Of a stretch of 64,000 nt of DNA, positions 59,598-64,000 are shown piece by piece; positions within the stretch are counted from its first letter, which is position 1, and each line of letters starts with the position of its first letter. The stretch is from Elysia crispata (taxonomy: Eukaryota > Mollusca > Gastropoda > Plakobranchidae): contig JAWDGP010000919.1 of NCBI GenBank assembly GCA_033675545.1, positions 7,501 to 71,500 of the forward strand, given 5' to 3'. The notes under the pieces are model-generated. The model did no database searches. It saw nothing but the letters and a program-made list of their open reading frames with translations, and had not been told where the DNA came from. The translations under genes and the position numbers were made by a program.

Positions 59598-61090
59598 TGT
59601 GTGTGTGTGTGTGTTTATTCATTTTCTTTTGATTTGGTTAAAAAAAAAACCTGAAAAGTTGCAGAGCTTTCATTTACTTCTGCTAACAATTTTGTATAGT
59701 GTCCCTATGTCCTCTCTATAAGAATTTACCTCCTCCTTTTCCTTTCTCTCTTTCTTTAAAAAAAGTCTCAATATGAATAATAGTTAGCTAATTTTGTGAA
59801 ACTCAAATTTATTTATAGATCCTTTTAAACATCCATTACCATGTTGGTTAAAATAAATGGATATATGTGAATTCCTGTAAGGCAATGCACCTATAGGCAT
59901 TTTTGGGGGGATTTTAAAGCCTTCTAAAAGCGTTTAGAGGAGGAATCTTTTAATAAATTAAGAAAATAAAAAATTACTTGATTTCCTATTGAATTTTAAG
60001 AAAGAGCATTTTAGATGAAAACATTATTTTTACTTTTATAGTGCACACCTTAGCACATGAGTTTAATGGTATGTATGTCAATTTTTCTAAAAAATACATC
60101 TAAAAGTTAATCATAAATGTATAAAATACTTGCATATAATTCATTTCTATTTAATTGCAGGCCAGGATATTTCAATTTTCAAGTACAGGCTAAGAATTGC
60201 TAAGACTAAGCCAGCTCAATTGTTTCCACAATTGTTTTGAAAATAAAGCATGAAAAGTCTTTCGCTCTTACAAATACCAAAAGATGCATTTAACTAAACT
60301 TGGACATATTATGTCATTAAAGAGAACATTTTACACCTCTGATTAATTTGATATGCTTTCATTTAATATCAATGTATAAATGAAGACACAAACCTTTGGC
60401 TTTGGAAGAATTTTCTTCAGAGGTCTTGGTCTTGAATGATCGTGAAGCACATGGTTTTTTGCTTGTACGCTTCTTTGCAGATGTTTTTCTCAGATTAGTC
60501 TCTTTACTAAGGTGAGGAATTTTTTCAATCCGTTCCTTTACGAAATCTTTTCCCTCATCATCACTCACTTCTAAACATTTCCCTTCTTTTTTTTCATCAA
60601 AGACATATGTTTGCGCAATCTTTTGATTGAGTTTTCTGTTTTCTTTATCCACAATATCATATATAGAGAGAGACTTGTCAGCAACCTCTTTTTCCTCTGC
60701 ACTTTTATTTATATCATCATCAAGTTTGGAAGAATTTACTTCTGTTTTGGACATTTCAACAGGTATACACTGAGCTAGCATCCTCTGTCGTCGGAGAGCA
60801 TCAGCTTTTTCTTTAGCCTCTGCCATGATTTCAGCCAGGGACTGGTAAACTTCTTTTTCCTTAGTTTCTACCTTTTGAGTCTCATTTGCTAGAAGGGTAT
60901 CTTCTTCACTGTTGTCTGAGCAAATGGCTTCATCATCTGCCCCAATCTCATTCCAGCAGAGGGGTGTATGCATAAATTCTCTATCACGCCTCTCATGGCG
61001 TAATGCTAGATTGGCCATATATATTTCATGATGTTTTTTCACAACCGATGACTTAAACTGATTCTGATACTCAGATCTTTTTGCAACCAT
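58178..61090 (-). CDS. CCSAP: Centriole, cilia and spindle-associated protein orthologue
   Basis: Exons in transcript order: 61090-60394, a candidate 20-bp microexon 59749-59730, 59407-59141, 58474-58178. With the microexon all phases join, giving 426 residues (human about 270). ATG at 61090 has strong context (ACAATGG) and follows an acceptor-like TTTTCAG at 61106-61108, so a 5' UTR exon lies upstream. Family signatures: an N-terminal KRSEYQNQFK with PLCWNEIG (residues about 1-50), then acidic and Lys-rich low-complexity sequence with a predicted helix at about 85-105. The conserved C-terminal block is PPFLAYG, RTHNVLAP, then ALRAKTRREEEQRR and DWASEYSLQF with YQRAISARS. Vertebrate CCSAP binds polyglutamylated microtubules of centrioles, cilia and spindles. 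Exons 1, 3 and 4 are firm. Confidence 0.85.
59141..59407 (-). CDS. CCSAP: CCSAP third exon (conserved THNV region)
   Basis: Starts after CAATTACAG and ends at GAT|GTGAGT, both phase 0. It encodes Ser/Arg-rich sequence and then KPPFLAYG and RTHNVLAP, the motif shared with vertebrate CCSAP just before its final exon. Confidence 0.85.
59557..59616. repeat. (AT)n-(GT)n microsatellite in a CCSAP intron
   Basis: About 18 AT units, a short interruption, then about 8 GT units. Confidence 0.9.
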
Positions 61091-61108
61091 TGTGACCAAC
61101 TAAATCTG

Positions 61109-64000
61109 AAAATCAGAATATAAAAATCTTTCAAGAAACTATAAAATATCCACATTTTTTAATGGAATTTATGGTTCTGAAATAAAAGATGGCAATATTT
61201 TAACTAATGAGTAATTTATGATTATTTTAACCCCGATTCTGTATTTATCTGGATTTATATTGATTTTAATAGAGTGGTAATAAGCAAAAAATTTTGTTTG
61301 AAACCAGCACAATCAGCACTATAGAAGAAATTGTAACATAAAATTACAATACAAACCAGAAAATTTATTTTTAAATGTCCATTTTTTTAGACTGTCTCAA
61401 CAAGTAGACTTTTACTGTTTACAAAATTTTACATGAAAGTCATAAGGGTAAAACTAAAATGATATTGCTTTTCTGTTCATATATGAATAAAGATCTAGAC
61501 TACATTTCAGGTTTAGATCTGGATCTTTATTCAAATTAGTTTAAATTAAGCACAATTATGGCGAAGTGCTTTTTGAGAGGTTGAGAGTTGTAAGACAGCA
61601 GCAAGTCTTGGCTTGTTTTCCCCCTTCTCATATAGAGTCTAGATCTAGATCTAGTTCTATTGGAATGACTCCACGAACCTAGGTCTACGAGAATTTGGTA
61701 ATTCTTTTATCTAGACTCATTCAGTTAACTGCAATAATATTGCGGAAGTGTGTTAGGCACACTGCTAACTAAATTTACACTAACGACACGTTAGACTCCA
61801 GGATCTTGATTTAAATCTTGATCTAAGTCTCAATTCTCGTCAGTCAGAAGATTCAGATCAAAACAAGTCGCTAATGAAACAATGTCTCAAGGGAAACTAC
61901 TCTGAGTGTCTTACTGTCGTGAAAAATTAAACTCGCAATAAAACATCTTGTGTGAGTGAAGGTGATTTTTTTTGTTTGTTTGTTTGTTCTTGTCTTTACA
62001 TTAACTTTACAACCGAAACGTGCATCACCCATGACTAAATTTATATCAATGAGTTATTAACTCTGCACATTCTGATTTTTCATAAATTTTTTTATATGAG
62101 ACTTTTTTTTTAGGCTTTCACACCCCTCAATTTCTTACGAAATGATGCGTGACCATTAGGGTACATCACCATAAAGTGATAGGTCTACAGTATAGTAATT
62201 CAATAATTCAAAGTTATTAATTAGTATCCTACCAATTTCATACCAAAACCTCATCCAAAGATTTTTTTTTAATATTAAGGAAAATACCATGAAAATCTCT
62301 GGTGCTACTTACAAAAAAATATTTAACTGTCGTATCTTTCAACCAATGACTTGAATTGAGAGCTTTTTTTTATTTTAGTCTTTCAAAACCTTTAGTGATG
62401 ATTCAAGTATATAAAGAAAACGAGCAAAATTCCATAACAAATAAAACATTTATTATATCTAAGGCTTAGCTCAAATTTACCATTGTGTTTAACATTATTT
62501 GTTTCTGTTCTTATTTCTAGGTTATTTATATTGGCATAAAAAATTAGTCTAATACATAGCCAATAATCAATCTTAGAAGCTTACTTCATCAGCCTCAAAG
62601 TCTCATGATGTGTTATATCTAAAATGTGTAGACCTGTTGCTATTGGAATTTTTTTTCCCTTAGTCACTCTATTTCATAAAAATAAAATAGGGATCTGTTA
62701 AAAATCAACTTTTGTTAATAATGATTATAATTTGAATTAAAGTATAACATAAAAAGCTATGTTAGAACAAATATCAAGGTAGAATGTAAATAGCAACAGG
62801 GAAAGAGTCAATGTTGTAAATTGTGCCGGTATTTAGCATTAATAAATGAAAACATATGCTATATCCAAGCATCCAATTATTTACAAGTGTATAGTATGAT
62901 TTCAATCAAACAGATTTTTATGCTAAGAATGGTTCGTCATAGTTGATATGCAAATATGCTATTGCTGTTCAATGATCATAAATAAGTTATGTGATGTACA
63001 ATTGCATTACTTCATTCGTACAATGTGTTCTATCTCTCATACTTATCACCTTTTAAATTCTGGAATGAAAAATTTGTGAAGCTCTAGTTTAAATTTTTCT
63101 TTTTCTTTTCTCCCTCATATGTTGTGCTCTTGAGTTATTGAACATGTATGTAGAGCATTAAAAAAAAAATCCTAGTTAAAGTTTGAAAAGCTTCATGGTG
63201 TAAATTGAGAGTGTTATGTGAAAAATGAATAATATATTGACACTATATGTTCTTCAAAAACACATTATTTATTAAAAAAAAAAACTTTGATAGCGTTTAA
63301 AAAATGAAGGAGAATGTGAGAGAGAAAAATTAACTACACGTAAATGTTTATGATGTCACATCTATTTATTCCAACATTGTATATAGTCTTGATAAAAAAA
63401 AATGAAAAGGCTTTGAGATTTTGTTCCGATTTACTTTACAACAAGCTCCTTAAAAATGGTAAAAATGGTAAGTACATTTTATTCTGAGACTAAAAATAAA
63501 AAAAGAAAGAAAAAGGTACCTTCTTGACTATCTCACTAAAGTATTGAAAGATAGTCACCCAAAATTCTAGTATTTTACGTTCCCTAAGTATTCACATGAG
63601 ATCCTTAAAACAAAACATTGTTTAAGAATTTGTATTGCCTGAATTTCTTACATGTAAATGGTGAACAGTATCTGAGTAGAAACAACAGACATTTTTGCCT
63701 TTATCTTGATGTCTTTAAACTTATATTGAGAATGGACTGGTACATCTGATCAAAGGTTACACATTTTGATAATGGCTGTTAAACATCTTAAAAATATATA
63801 TATTTCATACTCCCAGCCTAGATTAGACTTCATCGCAACCACCATGTCAAACAGTCTCATCATCTACCAACAGCTTGCACTATTGCACATGCTACACATT
63901 GTACCAACTTCATAAGTTATGTCATAAACAGACAAAGAGAGATACATGTATTTAACTAATTGGCTACCTTAATCAAGCATGGATGGTGTGAATGTGTGGG
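61109..64000. other. Upstream region of CCSAP and AT-rich spacer
   Basis: No exon on either strand is recognised. GATCTAGATC-type motifs cluster at 61490-61525, 61633-61655 and 61800-61830. A donor-like CGACA|GTAAGA on the minus strand near 61910 could end a non-coding first exon of CCSAP. From 62 kb to the end nothing is recognised. Confidence 0.5.

Overview
The window is animal nuclear DNA: AT-rich, with short exons in long introns, GT-AG splice sites, dense dinucleotide and trinucleotide microsatellites, a LINE retrotransposon and several MITE-like elements. The protein families and the frequent GATCTAGATC-type motifs suggest a mollusc, probably a gastropod. That is inference; no single marker proves it.

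Layout. (1) About 0.2-15.2 kb, plus strand: 23 exons of an ABCC/MRP-type ABC exporter covering most of TMD1, NBD1, TMD2 and NBD2 to the stop codon. Every splice phase agrees. The exons for TMD0, L0 and the first TMD1 helix are not seen. (2) 15.2-20.4 kb: 3' UTR, AT-rich spacer, a GC-elevated block of unknown origin and CT repeats. (3) 20.4-25.4 kb, plus strand: a near full-length APE-type LINE lying between two (CT)n tracts. Its ORF1 carries an N-terminal 2A ribosome-skipping motif (DVELNPGP). ORF1 and ORF2 share one reading frame interrupted by only three nonsense codons. (4) 25.5-31.1 kb: an unassigned open frame, a TAG/AGC microsatellite and a 16-unit 29-bp minisatellite. (5) 31.1-35.7 kb, minus strand: a complete six-exon LRR1, the substrate receptor of a CUL2 ubiquitin ligase. 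(6) 35.7-42.8 kb: spacer with a hAT MITE, a CpG-rich block and a 625-bp compound trinucleotide repeat. (7) 42.8-48.1 kb, plus strand: Rab4, with a candidate TATA/Inr promoter and first exon, one GC-AG intron and a pogo-like MITE. (8) 48.1-58.2 kb: non-coding, including the likely long 3' UTRs and a second pogo-like MITE. (9) 58.2-61.1 kb, minus strand: a CCSAP (centriole, cilia and spindle-associated protein) orthologue. (10) 61.1-64 kb: upstream spacer.

The genes are independent housekeeping or transport loci, not a pathway. Rab4 and CCSAP are neighbours in tail-to-tail orientation, as RAB4A and CCSAP are on human chromosome 1, which suggests very old microsynteny. The most unusual features are the 2A-bearing LINE with its in-phase ORFs, a minisatellite that multiplies an intact splice donor in the ABCC gene, and the Rab4-CCSAP linkage.
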